64,000 nucleotides of DNA from Mucilaginibacter ginsenosidivorax. GTDB lineage: Bacteria; Bacteroidota; Bacteroidia; Sphingobacteriales; Sphingobacteriaceae. The notes under the pieces are model-generated. The model made no database searches. It was not told the origin of the DNA and saw only the letters and a program-made list of their open reading frames with translations. Position numbers and translations under genes: made by a program. Shown in pieces: positions 27,008 to 35,330 of the stretch. Numbering within the stretch: the first letter of the stretch is position 1; every line of letters begins with the position of its first letter. The DNA lies in the NCBI RefSeq assembly GCF_007971525.1, contig NZ_CP042437.1, positions 4,030,001-4,094,000 of the forward strand, given 5' to 3'.

Positions 27008-27653
27008 TTTTTACCTGTAAAAAGCCAACTGCTACCATTAGGTACATTAGTAATACAAGGGTAGCATGGACCCCGCCGAAAATGAAATAGAGATTCATAT
27101 AATGATTGCCCTGATTTGCTTTTTGCGAAATGATATTTAGGAAAGCAAAGTAGAATAATGAACTGGAGAAATAAATCATTAAGCCGGCAGAGATCCAGTT
27201 TGACGGAACGCTAAACCAGTGACTTTTAATTTCGTTTTCACTGTACCTGAAAAAATAGTAAACACAAAAAGCAATAATAATTATTGCTGCGATAGGTCTT
27301 GGGTATGAGTTATATTGATGGATATCCTGAATGAAAATAAAATCAAGGATACTTAAAACGGGAAACGCTATTAACGATATCTTAAATAATTTTGAACTAG
27401 AGGTATTTAATATCAATTGAAAGTACCTAACTATAAATAAATACTCAACAATAGTATAAAAATGTAGTAGAGGTAGATTATTAACATGGTGAACGCCTAA
27501 GATACGTTCTACAACATCTGTTATACCTGCAAAAAGCAAGTATAACAGCATTGTTTTTGATGGAACGTCCTTGTAAACTGTTTTTATTAAACCTACTCCT
27601 ATTGGTACTAACACCGTAGCAGGCACTAAAACTGTAACGTATATGTGTTTCAT
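26997..27653 (-). CDS. seven-helix membrane protein of unknown function, likely sensory partner of the kinase
   Basis: 218 residues with about seven hydrophobic helices and short loops. LPLLHFYTIVEYLFIVRYF is a motif I associate with Bacteroidota membrane proteins found next to HisKA_3 kinases. It has no catalytic residues that I can name. The gene overlaps the kinase gene by 11 bp, which makes it part of the same operon. I infer that it acts as membrane receptor for the sensorless kinase. Confidence 0.72.
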   Translation of the reverse strand: MKHIYVTVLVPATVLVPIGVGLIKTVYKDVPSKTMLLYLLFAGITDVVERILGVHHVNNLPLLHFYTIVEYLFIVRYFQLILNTSSSKLFKISLIAFPVLSILDFIFIQDIHQYNSYPRPIAAIIIIAFCVYYFFRYSENEIKSHWFSVPSNWISAGLMIYFSSSLFYFAFLNIISQKANQGNHYMNLYFIFGGVHATLVLLMYLMVAVGFLQVKNER

Positions 27654-27676
27654 TACAGATATACTAAAAGATTAGT

Positions 27677-28132
27677 CTAAGAAATAGGTACAAATAATTC
27701 ACTTTGCTTATCGCAATATTGAGGGCAGGGTGAAGTGAAATCATAAACATTGGTATCGTTCGGGTTAGGATTGCTTGCATCCTTATGTACAGCATCGGTA
27801 TGTGGCGCCGAAGGGTGAACCTTTAAAACAGGTACAACAAGCCCACGCATATCGTCGGGCGTTGCCGAGACAGGCATTGTTTCGCCGGCTATCCCAAAAT
27901 ACACTCTGATGCCAACCAAAGTGTCTTTTGAATAGTATTGCTCACATTCTTTTTTTAATGCATCAATGTCATCAAAAGAGATGTAAATAGCCCGCGGAAT
28001 GGAATCTGGATTCTTTTTAAAGCCAGGTATTTGCAGCATAGCATTTAGCCACCTGTCGATACGGATTTTGGCAAGCTCAAGGCTGATGGTTGTTTTTGAG
28101 GGATCTTTTTTGTGTTCGGTTTTGTGTGTCAT
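27677..28132 (-). CDS. small soluble protein of unknown function, first gene of the signalling operon
   Basis: 151 residues from the ATG at 28132. A further in-frame ATG at 28294 would prepend a hydrophobic, Asn/Tyr/Ile-rich stretch that looks like AT-rich leader DNA rather than protein. The body has TTISLELAKIRIDRWLNAML, then IYISFDDIDALKKEC and LVGIRVYFGIAGE, motifs I have seen in uncharacterised Bacteroidota proteins. A Pro/Asp/Asn-rich C-terminal segment has a CPQYC pair. Its 23-bp distance from the membrane-protein gene supports a single operon. No function assigned. Confidence 0.65.
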   Translation of the reverse strand: MTHKTEHKKDPSKTTISLELAKIRIDRWLNAMLQIPGFKKNPDSIPRAIYISFDDIDALKKECEQYYSKDTLVGIRVYFGIAGETMPVSATPDDMRGLVVPVLKVHPSAPHTDAVHKDASNPNPNDTNVYDFTSPCPQYCDKQSELFVPIS

Positions 28133-28431
28133 GGTACTTAGGTTGAAATTGTTATTGATATTATTCGATAGAAAAATCAGGAAATAAATAACTGGCTTTT
28201 GTGTAATAAAAAGGTGGATTATTGCATATGATAGCTGGGCTAAATTAATATATATATTCATATAATTATTAAGGTAGATGATATTAAAATCCAAGGCTAC
28301 TGATGTTAAAACTAAATTATTTATTAGTTATGAAATTTGTTCCGGGCAAATTTTATGGATACTTGTTTTTAACTTTAAGTAGAATTTTGGACACCGGTTT
28401 TCGTGCCGATTTTTTGTTAACAGGAAATTTT

Positions 28432-29028
28432 ATGAAAAGGAATTTTAACTTGCTTATTGCCGCGGTTTTGTTGGTTTGTTTAAACTCCTGTAAAAAGGAT
28501 AATTCGGCTAAACCTGTAACCGGTGCTCAGGGTGCAGGCACCACAATAGCCAGCACTTATTCGTTAACCGGCAAATGGTATATCACTAAAGATAGTGTTC
28601 AAACGCTCGATTTAAAAACCGCTATACCCAACCTGGTAGCGCCCGGTAAATTTACCCAAAACGATTTTGTTGTATTTAACAGCGATAGCACCGCAGCAAT
28701 TTCAAATACGCATGCCTTTAACGCCTTTTATACCGATTATGAGGCTTCAAATACCGATAGTAAGCTGCGTGTAAATACCAATATCATACCCAACTTGGGT
28801 TTTAAATACCATGTTAGTTTTGAGGGTTATTCCATTACAGCAGCTGCATCGCAAAATTTGCCGCAGCAGGTTTATGCGTTAGATGCCGAAAACCTGGTGG
28901 CGTTAAAAAGCGTGGGCTACAACATTTACATGCCTTCGGCAACTACGATGATATTGGAGCACGACCTGGAAATTCCGACACTGCAGCATGATTACCGGAT
29001 AAAAGAGTACATTTATCTGAATAAATAA
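28432..29028 (+). CDS. lipoprotein of unknown function
   Basis: 198 residues starting at 28432. The ATG at 28303 would place 43 unrelated residues before an obvious lipoprotein signal (MKRNFNLLIAAVLLVCLNSCKKD), so the later start is preferred. After the lipidated Cys comes a lipocalin-like pattern seen in many Bacteroidota lipoproteins (YSLTGKWYITKDS, then alternating strands ending TLQHDYRIKEYIYLNK). Likely located at the outer or inner membrane facing the periplasm. It diverges from the signalling operon across a 299-bp region. No function assigned. Confidence 0.7.
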   Translation: MKRNFNLLIAAVLLVCLNSCKKDNSAKPVTGAQGAGTTIASTYSLTGKWYITKDSVQTLDLKTAIPNLVAPGKFTQNDFVVFNSDSTAAISNTHAFNAFYTDYEASNTDSKLRVNTNIIPNLGFKYHVSFEGYSITAAASQNLPQQVYALDAENLVALKSVGYNIYMPSATTMILEHDLEIPTLQHDYRIKEYIYLNK

Positions 29029-29128
29029 GGATTCATTATATGTTTTTTGCAATGCAGAGCCAATCTTCCGGGTTGGTAAACTGGCCCTGGCTGGTTATCA
29101 TGGCAATCAATCTTAGTGCTTGTTGTTC

Positions 29129-29180
29129 AACCTCATATAGCCAACCTTTTACCTTTCGCCTTTCACCTTTTGCCTTTTTC
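29129..29180. repeat. single arm of 'ccttttgcctttc' words
   Basis: A quasi-tandem run of accttttacctttcgcc-type words in the spacer before the DUF177 operon promoter. It resembles the word arms seen at other spacers, but no inverted partner is present. A related run lies at about 1876-1920, ahead of the MacB-like gene stop. Confidence 0.45.
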
Positions 29181-29189
29181 AAAAAACAC

Positions 29190-29220
29190 TTTCCAGTTAT
29201 GGTATTTTTCCATACATTTG
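29190..29220 (+). promoter_or_regulatory. promoter of the DUF177-rpmF-plsX-fabH operon
   Basis: TTTC (29190-29193), 19 bp, TACATTTG (29213-29220): an exact -7 TAnnTTTG and near -33 match at ideal spacing. Transcription would begin about 29226-29228, just ahead of the TTG start at 29239. Confidence 0.65.
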
Positions 29221-29238
29221 CGGGCTAATTGTTGCTCA

Positions 29239-29763
29239 TTGAAATCGCTTAGAACATATTCGATTCCTTTTACGGGATTAAAACTGGGGAAACACCGGTT
29301 TGATTTTACTGTTGATGATGCTTTTTTTGACGAATTTGAATATTCGCTGGTTAAAAAGGCTAACTTGCAGTGCGTTGTTGAGCTGGATAAACAGGAGACA
29401 ATGATTATCCTGAACTTTGACATTAAAGGCACCGTTGATGCAAGCTGCGACAGGTGTTTGGCCCAATATCCGCAAACGCTGGATATTGCCGAACAGCAAA
29501 TTGCCAAGTTTAGCGAGGAGCCGATTGATGAAGATGACGAGATTATTACCCTGAGCAAAAATGATCATGAGATTAATATTGCCGGGCTGATATATGAGTA
29601 CATAAACGTTGCCATGCCATTTATATCGGTTTGCAACGATGAGGGTAATACTTCATATTGTGATAAAGAAATGCTTGACAGGCTTAACAGCCTGGCAGGA
29701 AACGAAGAACAAACTGAGGATACAGACCCACGGTGGGATGTACTCAAAAAAATAAATAAATAA
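29239..29763 (+). CDS. DUF177 (YceD-like) protein
   Basis: 174 residues if translation starts at TTG 29239, giving MKSLRTYSIPFTGLKLGKH, the normal beginning of this family. A nominal ATG at 29116 lies upstream of the promoter and within word-repeat DNA, so it is rejected. Conserved CDRCLAQY (the CxxC motif), a C-terminal NDEGNTSYCDKE with further Cys, and DPRWDVLKKI at the end mark DUF177. In E. coli and plants, YceD family members lie just upstream of rpmF, and the plant member has been linked to 23S rRNA accumulation. Here it is likewise 15 bp before rpmF. Confidence 0.9.
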   Translation: MKSLRTYSIPFTGLKLGKHRFDFTVDDAFFDEFEYSLVKKANLQCVVELDKQETMIILNFDIKGTVDASCDRCLAQYPQTLDIAEQQIAKFSEEPIDEDDEIITLSKNDHEINIAGLIYEYINVAMPFISVCNDEGNTSYCDKEMLDRLNSLAGNEEQTEDTDPRWDVLKKINK

Positions 29764-29778
29764 TAAAATAGCAGGATC

Positions 29779-29970
29779 ATGCCACATCCAAAACGTAAAA
29801 TATCCAAATCAAGAAGAGATAAGCGCAGAACTCATTACAAAGCTGAAGCTCCAACTTTAACCACTTGCCAAACTACCGGTGCTATACACTTGCCGCACAG
29901 GGCTTATACTGTTGATGGTAACGTTTACTATAACGGTAAAGTACTTATTGAGAAAGCAGCAGTAGCCTAA
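29779..29970 (+). CDS. rpmF: 50S ribosomal protein L32
   Basis: 63 residues with the L32 opening PHPKRKISKSRRDKRRTHYKAE and THLPHRAY-type core (IHLPHRAYTVDGNVYYNGK). It lacks the Cys zinc ribbon of some L32 forms, keeping only one Cys (TTCQTTG). It sits between the DUF177 gene and plsX with 15-bp gaps on either side, the conserved yceD-rpmF-plsX-fabH order. Confidence 0.97.
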   Translation: MPHPKRKISKSRRDKRRTHYKAEAPTLTTCQTTGAIHLPHRAYTVDGNVYYNGKVLIEKAAVA

Positions 29971-29985
29971 GTTTATTTTCTGAAA

Positions 29986-30924
29986 ATGAAGATTGGCTTA
30001 GATATTATGGGCGGTGATTATGCTCCCAAAGCAACTGTTTTAGGAGCAATCGAAGCTTATAAGGCTTTATCTGCCGACCAAAAACTGGTGCTGATAGGAG
30101 ATAAAGACACTGCGGTTACTATTCTTCAGGAAAATAATGTTAGCCCCGATCATTTCGAGTTTGTGCATACAACCGAGGTGATTGGTATGGGCGAACATCC
30201 TACCAAAGCAATTGTACAAAAGCCAAACTCGAGTATTTCGGTTGGCTTTCAGTTGCTTAAGGAAGGTAAAATTCAGGCATTTTCATCGGCAGGAAACACC
30301 GGCGCCATGCTGGTTGGTTCTATGTTTAGTGTAAAAACTATCCCAGGCGTTGTGCGCCCGGCCATGACTACCATTGTACCCAAACTTAAAGGAGGTTTGG
30401 GTATTTTGTTGGATGTAGGCGCCAATGCCGATTGCAAACCCGAGGTATTGCTTCAATTTGGCGTACTGGGCAGCTTATTTGCCCAATCGGTATATGCTAT
30501 CCAAAACCCAAGGGTAGCCCTCATGAATATAGGTGAGGAGGAAGAGAAAGGCAATATCCTTTGCCAGGCTACCTATCCTTTGATGAAAGAAACCAAGCTG
30601 TTTAATTTTGTTGGTAATGTTGAAGGCCGCGACCTGTTTAGCGAAGGGGCCGACGTTTTTGTATGCGATGGTTTTACAGGTAATGTAATATTAAAGCTTG
30701 CCGAAACGTTTTATGTTATTACACGCAAAAAACAGTTTAAAGATGAGTTTTTTGATAGGTTTAACTATGAGCAATATGGCGGCAGCCCTATTCTGGGGGT
30801 AAATGCACCGGTTGTTGTTGGCCACGGCATTTCAAGCCCCGAGGCTATAAAAAACATGGTCCTTTTGTCAAAAAACATGGTGGAGAGCGGCCTGGTTGAT
30901 AAAATTAAACAAGCTTTTCAGTAA
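29986..30924 (+). CDS. plsX: phosphate acyltransferase PlsX
   Basis: 312 residues. Opens with IGLDIMGGDYAPKATVLGAI, the PlsX signature, and retains ASAGNTGAMLVGS-like (FSSAGNTGAM) and LLDVGANADCKPEVL motifs. PlsX converts acyl-ACP to acyl-phosphate, which PlsY uses to acylate glycerol-3-phosphate. The partner plsY is not in the window. The gene lies 15 bp after rpmF and 10 bp before fabH. Confidence 0.97.
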   Translation: MKIGLDIMGGDYAPKATVLGAIEAYKALSADQKLVLIGDKDTAVTILQENNVSPDHFEFVHTTEVIGMGEHPTKAIVQKPNSSISVGFQLLKEGKIQAFSSAGNTGAMLVGSMFSVKTIPGVVRPAMTTIVPKLKGGLGILLDVGANADCKPEVLLQFGVLGSLFAQSVYAIQNPRVALMNIGEEEEKGNILCQATYPLMKETKLFNFVGNVEGRDLFSEGADVFVCDGFTGNVILKLAETFYVITRKKQFKDEFFDRFNYEQYGGSPILGVNAPVVVGHGISSPEAIKNMVLLSKNMVESGLVDKIKQAFQ

Positions 30925-30934
30925 AAATATAAAG

Positions 30935-31924
30935 ATGAGTAAAATTCATGCCGCTATTACTGCTGTACATGGTTACGTGCCCGACTATGTATTAACCAAC
31001 CAGGAACTGGAAACATTGGTTGATACAAATGACGAGTGGATTGTAAGCCGTACCGGCATTAAGGAGCGCCGCATATTAAAGGGCGAAGGCCTGGGCACAT
31101 CTGATATGGCCGTTCCGGCGGTACAGGCGCTGCTGAAAAAACGCGGCATCGGCGCCGAGGAAATTGACCTGATCATTTTTTGTACTACTACGCCAGATTA
31201 TGTTTTCCCGGCTACAGCCAATATTCTGGCTAATAAAATAGGGGCAAAAAATGCCTGGGGATATGATCTTTCGGCCGCATGTTCGGGCTTTATTTTTGGC
31301 CTGGCTACCGGATCGCAGTTTATCGAGAGTGGCAAACACCAAAAGGTACTGGTTGTAGGCGGCGATAAAATGTCGTCGATAGTAAACTACCAGGACCGTG
31401 CCACCTGTATTATTTTTGGTGATGGCTGCGGCGCCGTATTGCTTGAGCCAAACTTTGAAGGTAACGGTGTGATGGACTCCATTTTAAAAAGCGATGGCGC
31501 CGGAGTTACCTACCTGCACCAAAAAGCTGGTGGATCTGTACGCCCGGCATCGCACGAAACAGTTGACAATCACGAACATTTTGCTTACCAGGAAGGACAG
31601 GCTGTTTTTAAATTTGCCGTTACCAATATGGCCGATGTAGCTCATGAGGTAATGGAGCGCAATGGCCTTACCGGCGAAGACGTTGCCTGGCTGGTGCCAC
31701 ACCAGGCCAACAAGCGTATTATCGATGCCACTGCAAGGCGCACAGGCTTAAGCGATGATAAAGTAATTATTAACATTGAACGTTACGGCAATACAACAAA
31801 CGGCACCATCCCATTATGCTTATGGGAGTGGGAAAGTAAATTTAAAAAAGGTGATACCCTGATACTGGCAGCCTTTGGCGGCGGCTTTACCTGGGGCAGC
31901 ATCTATTTAAGATGGGCGTATTAA
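30935..31924 (+). CDS. fabH: beta-ketoacyl-ACP synthase III
   Basis: 329 residues from the ATG at 30935. An upstream in-frame start at 30896 lies inside plsX and adds a non-homologous tail. The catalytic triad is clear: Cys in DLSAACSGFIFGL, His in WLVPHQANKRII and Asn in ERYGNTTNGTIPL. FabH condenses acetyl-CoA, or branched starter CoAs, with malonyl-ACP to begin fatty-acid synthesis. The LVDTNDEWIVSRTGIKERR motif supports the FabH subgroup. It follows plsX by 10 bp. Confidence 0.97.
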   Translation: MSKIHAAITAVHGYVPDYVLTNQELETLVDTNDEWIVSRTGIKERRILKGEGLGTSDMAVPAVQALLKKRGIGAEEIDLIIFCTTTPDYVFPATANILANKIGAKNAWGYDLSAACSGFIFGLATGSQFIESGKHQKVLVVGGDKMSSIVNYQDRATCIIFGDGCGAVLLEPNFEGNGVMDSILKSDGAGVTYLHQKAGGSVRPASHETVDNHEHFAYQEGQAVFKFAVTNMADVAHEVMERNGLTGEDVAWLVPHQANKRIIDATARRTGLSDDKVIINIERYGNTTNGTIPLCLWEWESKFKKGDTLILAAFGGGFTWGSIYLRWAY

Positions 31925-31928
31925 TTTA

Positions 31929-32152
31929 GATGTGCAGAAGAATAATGCGCAGATGTGCAGATGAAAAAAATAAAAACATCTGTAAGTTGCCAATGTTAAC
32001 TATTTATCTAACAAGATGTCTTAATACACTGTAAATCGTTGCAGTACTAACTAATGTATAATAACTAAAAACACTTTTGCATATCTTAGCTTTGCTTATC
32101 TGCACATAAAAAAAACATCTGCATATTTGCACATCTGAAATCTGCACATTTG
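31929..32152. repeat. facing arms of 'gatgtgcag' words filling the fabH-accB spacer
   Basis: The left arm (31929-31964) is built of agatgtgcag-type words and starts 4 bp after the fabH stop. The right arm (about 32095-32152) is built of the complementary catctgcaca-type words and ends shortly before accB. The arms are imperfect reverse complements. Confidence 0.7.
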
Positions 32153-32198
32153 TATAACTTTAGATATAAAATTTGTCCCCAACCAATTAATCCCAACT

Positions 32199-32669
32199 AT
32201 GGATATTAAACAAATTCAGGACCTTATTCGCTTTGTGTCAAAATCTGGCGTAAACGAAGTGTCAATTGAGCAAAAGGATTTTAAGATTACGATAAAAACC
32301 AACGAAACACAGCCGCAGGTTATCCATGCCAGCATACCGGCGCAAACCGCGCCTGTTGTATTGCCACCGGCACCGGTTGCAGCTGAACCCGTTGCCCCGG
32401 CAGCACCTGCCGGCCCGGATACATCAAAGTATCTGACAATCAAATCGCCAATGATTGGTACTTTTTACCGCTCGGCAAGCCCTGATAAGCCGTTGTTTGT
32501 AAACATTGGCGACGAAATTAAAACCGGCAGCGTGGTTTGTATTATTGAAGCCATGAAGCTTTTCAACGAAATCGAGTCGGAAATATCCGGCCGTATTGTG
32601 AAAGTATTGGTTGATAATGCATCACCTGTAGAGTACGACCAGCCTTTATTTTTAGTAGAACCAGTTTAG
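32199..32669 (+). CDS. accB: acetyl-CoA carboxylase biotin carboxyl carrier protein
   Basis: 156 residues. The N-terminal helical region (MDIKQIQDLIRFVSKSGVNE) is followed by a Pro/Ala-rich linker at about 55-80 and a biotinyl domain with the biotinylation motif EAMKLFNE (Lys) and a YLTIKSPMIGTFYRS opening. AccB carries the carboxyl group from biotin carboxylase to the transferase. It is 107 bp ahead of accC and follows fabH, so fatty-acid initiation genes are grouped. Confidence 0.96.
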   Translation: MDIKQIQDLIRFVSKSGVNEVSIEQKDFKITIKTNETQPQVIHASIPAQTAPVVLPPAPVAAEPVAPAAPAGPDTSKYLTIKSPMIGTFYRSASPDKPLFVNIGDEIKTGSVVCIIEAMKLFNEIESEISGRIVKVLVDNASPVEYDQPLFLVEPV

Positions 32670-32673
32670 TTTA

Positions 32674-32770
32674 ATTTGAAGATTTGAAAATTTGAAGATT
32701 TGAAAATGCGCCTTTTAAATGGGTGTGATTTAATAATTTTCAAATCTTCAAATCCTCAAATCCTCAAATT
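32674..32770. repeat. facing arms of 'tttgaagat' words between accB and accC
   Basis: The left arm (32674-32707) has four copies of tttgaagat/tttgaaaat and begins 4 bp after the accB stop. The right arm (32735-32770) has four copies of caaatcttc/caaatcctc and ends 6 bp before the accC start. A 27-base loop separates them, so the transcript could fold into one long hairpin. Confidence 0.8.
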
Positions 32771-32776
32771 TAAAAG

Positions 32777-34110
32777 ATGTTTAAAAAAATATTAATAGCT
32801 AACCGGGGCGAAATAGCCCTGCGAATTATCCGTACCTGTAAAGAGATGGGTATTAAAACCATAGCTGTATATTCAACTGCCGACCGCGATAGCCTTCACG
32901 TACGTTTTGCTGATGAAGCTGTTTGCATAGGCCCCCCCCAAGCCGCGATTCCTACTTAAATATCCCAAACATTATTTCGGCTGCCGAATTAACCAATGCT
33001 GATGCAATACATCCTGGCTATGGCTTTCTTTCGGAAAATGCCAAATTTTCGGCCATTTGCGCCGAGTACGGTATCAAATTTATTGGTGCTACGGCCGATC
33101 AGATCAATTCCATGGGCGATAAAGCTTCGGCTAAAGAAACCATGAAAAAGGCTGGCGTACCTATTGTGCCAGGCTCTGATGGTTTGTTAACCGATATTAA
33201 ATCGGGCATCGCGATAGCTAATAAAATAGGTTACCCTGTAATATTAAAAGCAACTGCCGGTGGTGGTGGCCGCGGGATGCGCATTGTTTGGAAAGACGAA
33301 GAGTTTGAAAATGCCTGGGATTCGGCACGGGCCGAATCAGGTGCTGCTTTTGGTAACGATGGCTTGTACCTCGAAAAATATGTACAAGACCCACGCCACA
33401 TCGAAATACAGGTAGTTGGCGATCAGTATGGCAAAGTTTGCCACCTGTCTGAACGCGATTGCTCTATCCAGCGCCGTCACCAGAAACTGGTTGAAGAATC
33501 GCCATCGCCTTTCATGACCGAAAAACTGCGTAAAAAAATGGGTGAGGCCGCTATTAAAGGCGCCAAAGCCGTTAAATATGAAGGTGCCGGTACAGTAGAG
33601 TTTTTGGTTGATAAAGACCGCAACTTTTACTTTATGGAAATGAATACCCGCATACAGGTTGAGCACCCGGTTACCGAAGAGGTAATTAATTTTGATTTGA
33701 TCAAAGAACAAATCAAAGTGGCTGCCGGTATCCCAATTTCGGGTAAAAATTACGAGCCAACCATGCATGCCATTGAGTGCCGTATCAATGCCGAAGACCC
33801 TTACAATAACTTCCGCCCGTCACCGGGTAAAATCACCAACTTCCATTCGCCGGGTGGCCATGGTGTGCGTATAGATACCCACGTATACACGGGTTATGTT
33901 ATCCCGCCAAACTACGATTCGATGATTGCTAAAGTAATTTGCTGCGCCCAAACCCGCGACGAAGCTTTGAGCACCATGGAGCGCGCCTTAAGCGAGTTTG
34001 TGATTGAGGGGGTAAAAACAACCATCCCGTTCCATTTAAAATTGTTAAAAGATCCAAACTTCAGGGCCGGTAATTTTACCACCAAGTTTATGGAAACGTT
34101 TGAAATGTAA
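32777..34110 (+). pseudogene. accC: biotin carboxylase, frameshifted in a C8 run
   Basis: The opening MFKKILIANRGEIALRIIR and RFADEAVCIGPP are typical AccC, but the frame then reads QAAIPT and stops at 32957-32959. The following frame continues as PSRDSYLNIPNIISAAEL and goes on to a normal AccC end, with ATP-grasp GGGGRGMRIV, SERDCSIQRRHQK and MEMNTRIQVEHPVTEE. The break falls at a run of eight C (32932-32939). Nine C would restore GPPPSRDSY and a protein of about 445 residues, the normal length. AccC carboxylates the biotin of AccB and is essential. Most likely a sequencing error; slippage or true mutation is less likely. Confidence 0.9.
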
Positions 34111-34185
34111 AATAAATTCAAACTATCTTCATTCAATAAAACGTACTTAGCACAATAGCGTTTATACAGCGGTATTTAACATACA

Positions 34186-35052
34186 ATGAGCGACAATAAA
34201 TTAATTAAAGCCATAAAAGATAAAGGTAAAACGATGGAGGCCGAAATGTCCTTCTTCGATCACCTGGAAGCCTTAAGATGGCATTTGATACGATCGGCTT
34301 TAGCCATTGTAGTAATTACAAGCTTTGTGTTTTATTTTTACGATTGGATTTTTGACACCATTATCATGGGGCCAAGCAAGCCAACCTTCTGGACGTACCG
34401 GATGCTTTGCGCATTGGGCGACCTTTTGCACCGCCCGGGTTTTTGTATCGATAAAATAAACATCCAATTAATTAATACCGAGATGGCCGGGCAATTTACC
34501 CTGCAAATCAACTCGTCATTAATTATTGGCCTTACGCTGGGCTTCCCGTACTTATTGTTTGAAATCTGGCGTTTTGTACGCCCGGCCCTGCACGAAAAGG
34601 AACGTAAAGCCGCATCTGGTTTTGTGTTTTATGCAACAGCATTGTTCATTATTGGTGTATTATTTGGCTACTATGTTATTACGCCCGAGTCGATTAACTT
34701 TCTTTCGGGCTATACGGTAAGTGCAACTATCAAGAATTTATTCGATATCGATTCGTACCTGTCATCGGTATCCACCTTAACCCTGGCAACAGGCATCGTG
34801 TTTGAACTGCCAATTTTGGTGTATATCCTATCAAACCTGGGTATCCTTACCGCTAAATTTATGCGTGAAACCAGGCGGTATGCTATCATCGTTATTATGG
34901 TTGTTGCTGCGGTTGTTACACCAACACCAGATATGATGACCATGACCGTAGTAAGTATCCCCTTGTTTGCTTTATACGAAGTAGGCATCCTGGTATCAGC
35001 CGTAGTTGAAAAACGGAAACTGAAACGCGCGCAGGAAGACGGATTAGTGTAA
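34186..35052 (+). CDS. tatC: Sec-independent protein translocase TatC
   Basis: 288 residues with six predicted helices. The conserved opening MSFFDHLEALRWHLIRS, the FEIWRFVRPALHEKERK cytoplasmic motif and the helix pairs YLLFEIW... and TPTPDMMTM typical of TatC are present. TatC recognises twin-arginine signals and recruits TatA. It has a larger first periplasmic loop (about 62-95, with two Cys) than E. coli TatC, as is common in Bacteroidota. tatA is not adjacent here. Confidence 0.96.
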   Translation: MSDNKLIKAIKDKGKTMEAEMSFFDHLEALRWHLIRSALAIVVITSFVFYFYDWIFDTIIMGPSKPTFWTYRMLCALGDLLHRPGFCIDKINIQLINTEMAGQFTLQINSSLIIGLTLGFPYLLFEIWRFVRPALHEKERKAASGFVFYATALFIIGVLFGYYVITPESINFLSGYTVSATIKNLFDIDSYLSSVSTLTLATGIVFELPILVYILSNLGILTAKFMRETRRYAIIVIMVVAAVVTPTPDMMTMTVVSIPLFALYEVGILVSAVVEKRKLKRAQEDGLV

Positions 35053-35060
35053 GCCATTGA

Positions 35061-35330
35061 TGTGCAGATGATTGATCAGATGTACTTTTGTCTGAACTCG
35101 AATTAAACGGATTTATCAGATTTTTTGGATTTGCAAGTTTCTGTAATCTGTGTAATCCATTAATCTGATGAATCCAGGTTCAGATAAAAACTTTATGAAA
35201 GCCTCGTCGTTTAATAACGGTGGGGCTTTGTTTATTCAGCGGCATTTTGCACATTTGAATGATTCACCTTTAACAAACATTTGCAGCCCATCATCTGCAT
35301 ATCTGAAATTTAAAATCTGCACATCTACAT
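35061..35330. repeat. nested facing word arms between tatC and rarA
   Basis: The outer arms are gatgtgcagatg-type (35061-35087) and aaatctgcacatctac-type (about 35280-35330, reaching the rarA ATG). An inner pair uses a different word: ggatttatcagatt (about 35109-35122) and aatctgatgaatcc (about 35162-35175). A hairpin with T-tail at about 35199-35231 may terminate tatC. Confidence 0.6.

Noticed and set aside
29116..29238. N-terminal extension of the DUF177 protein from an ATG at 29116
   Set aside because: It is made of word-repeat DNA, lies upstream of the promoter, and the family normally starts at the TTG.
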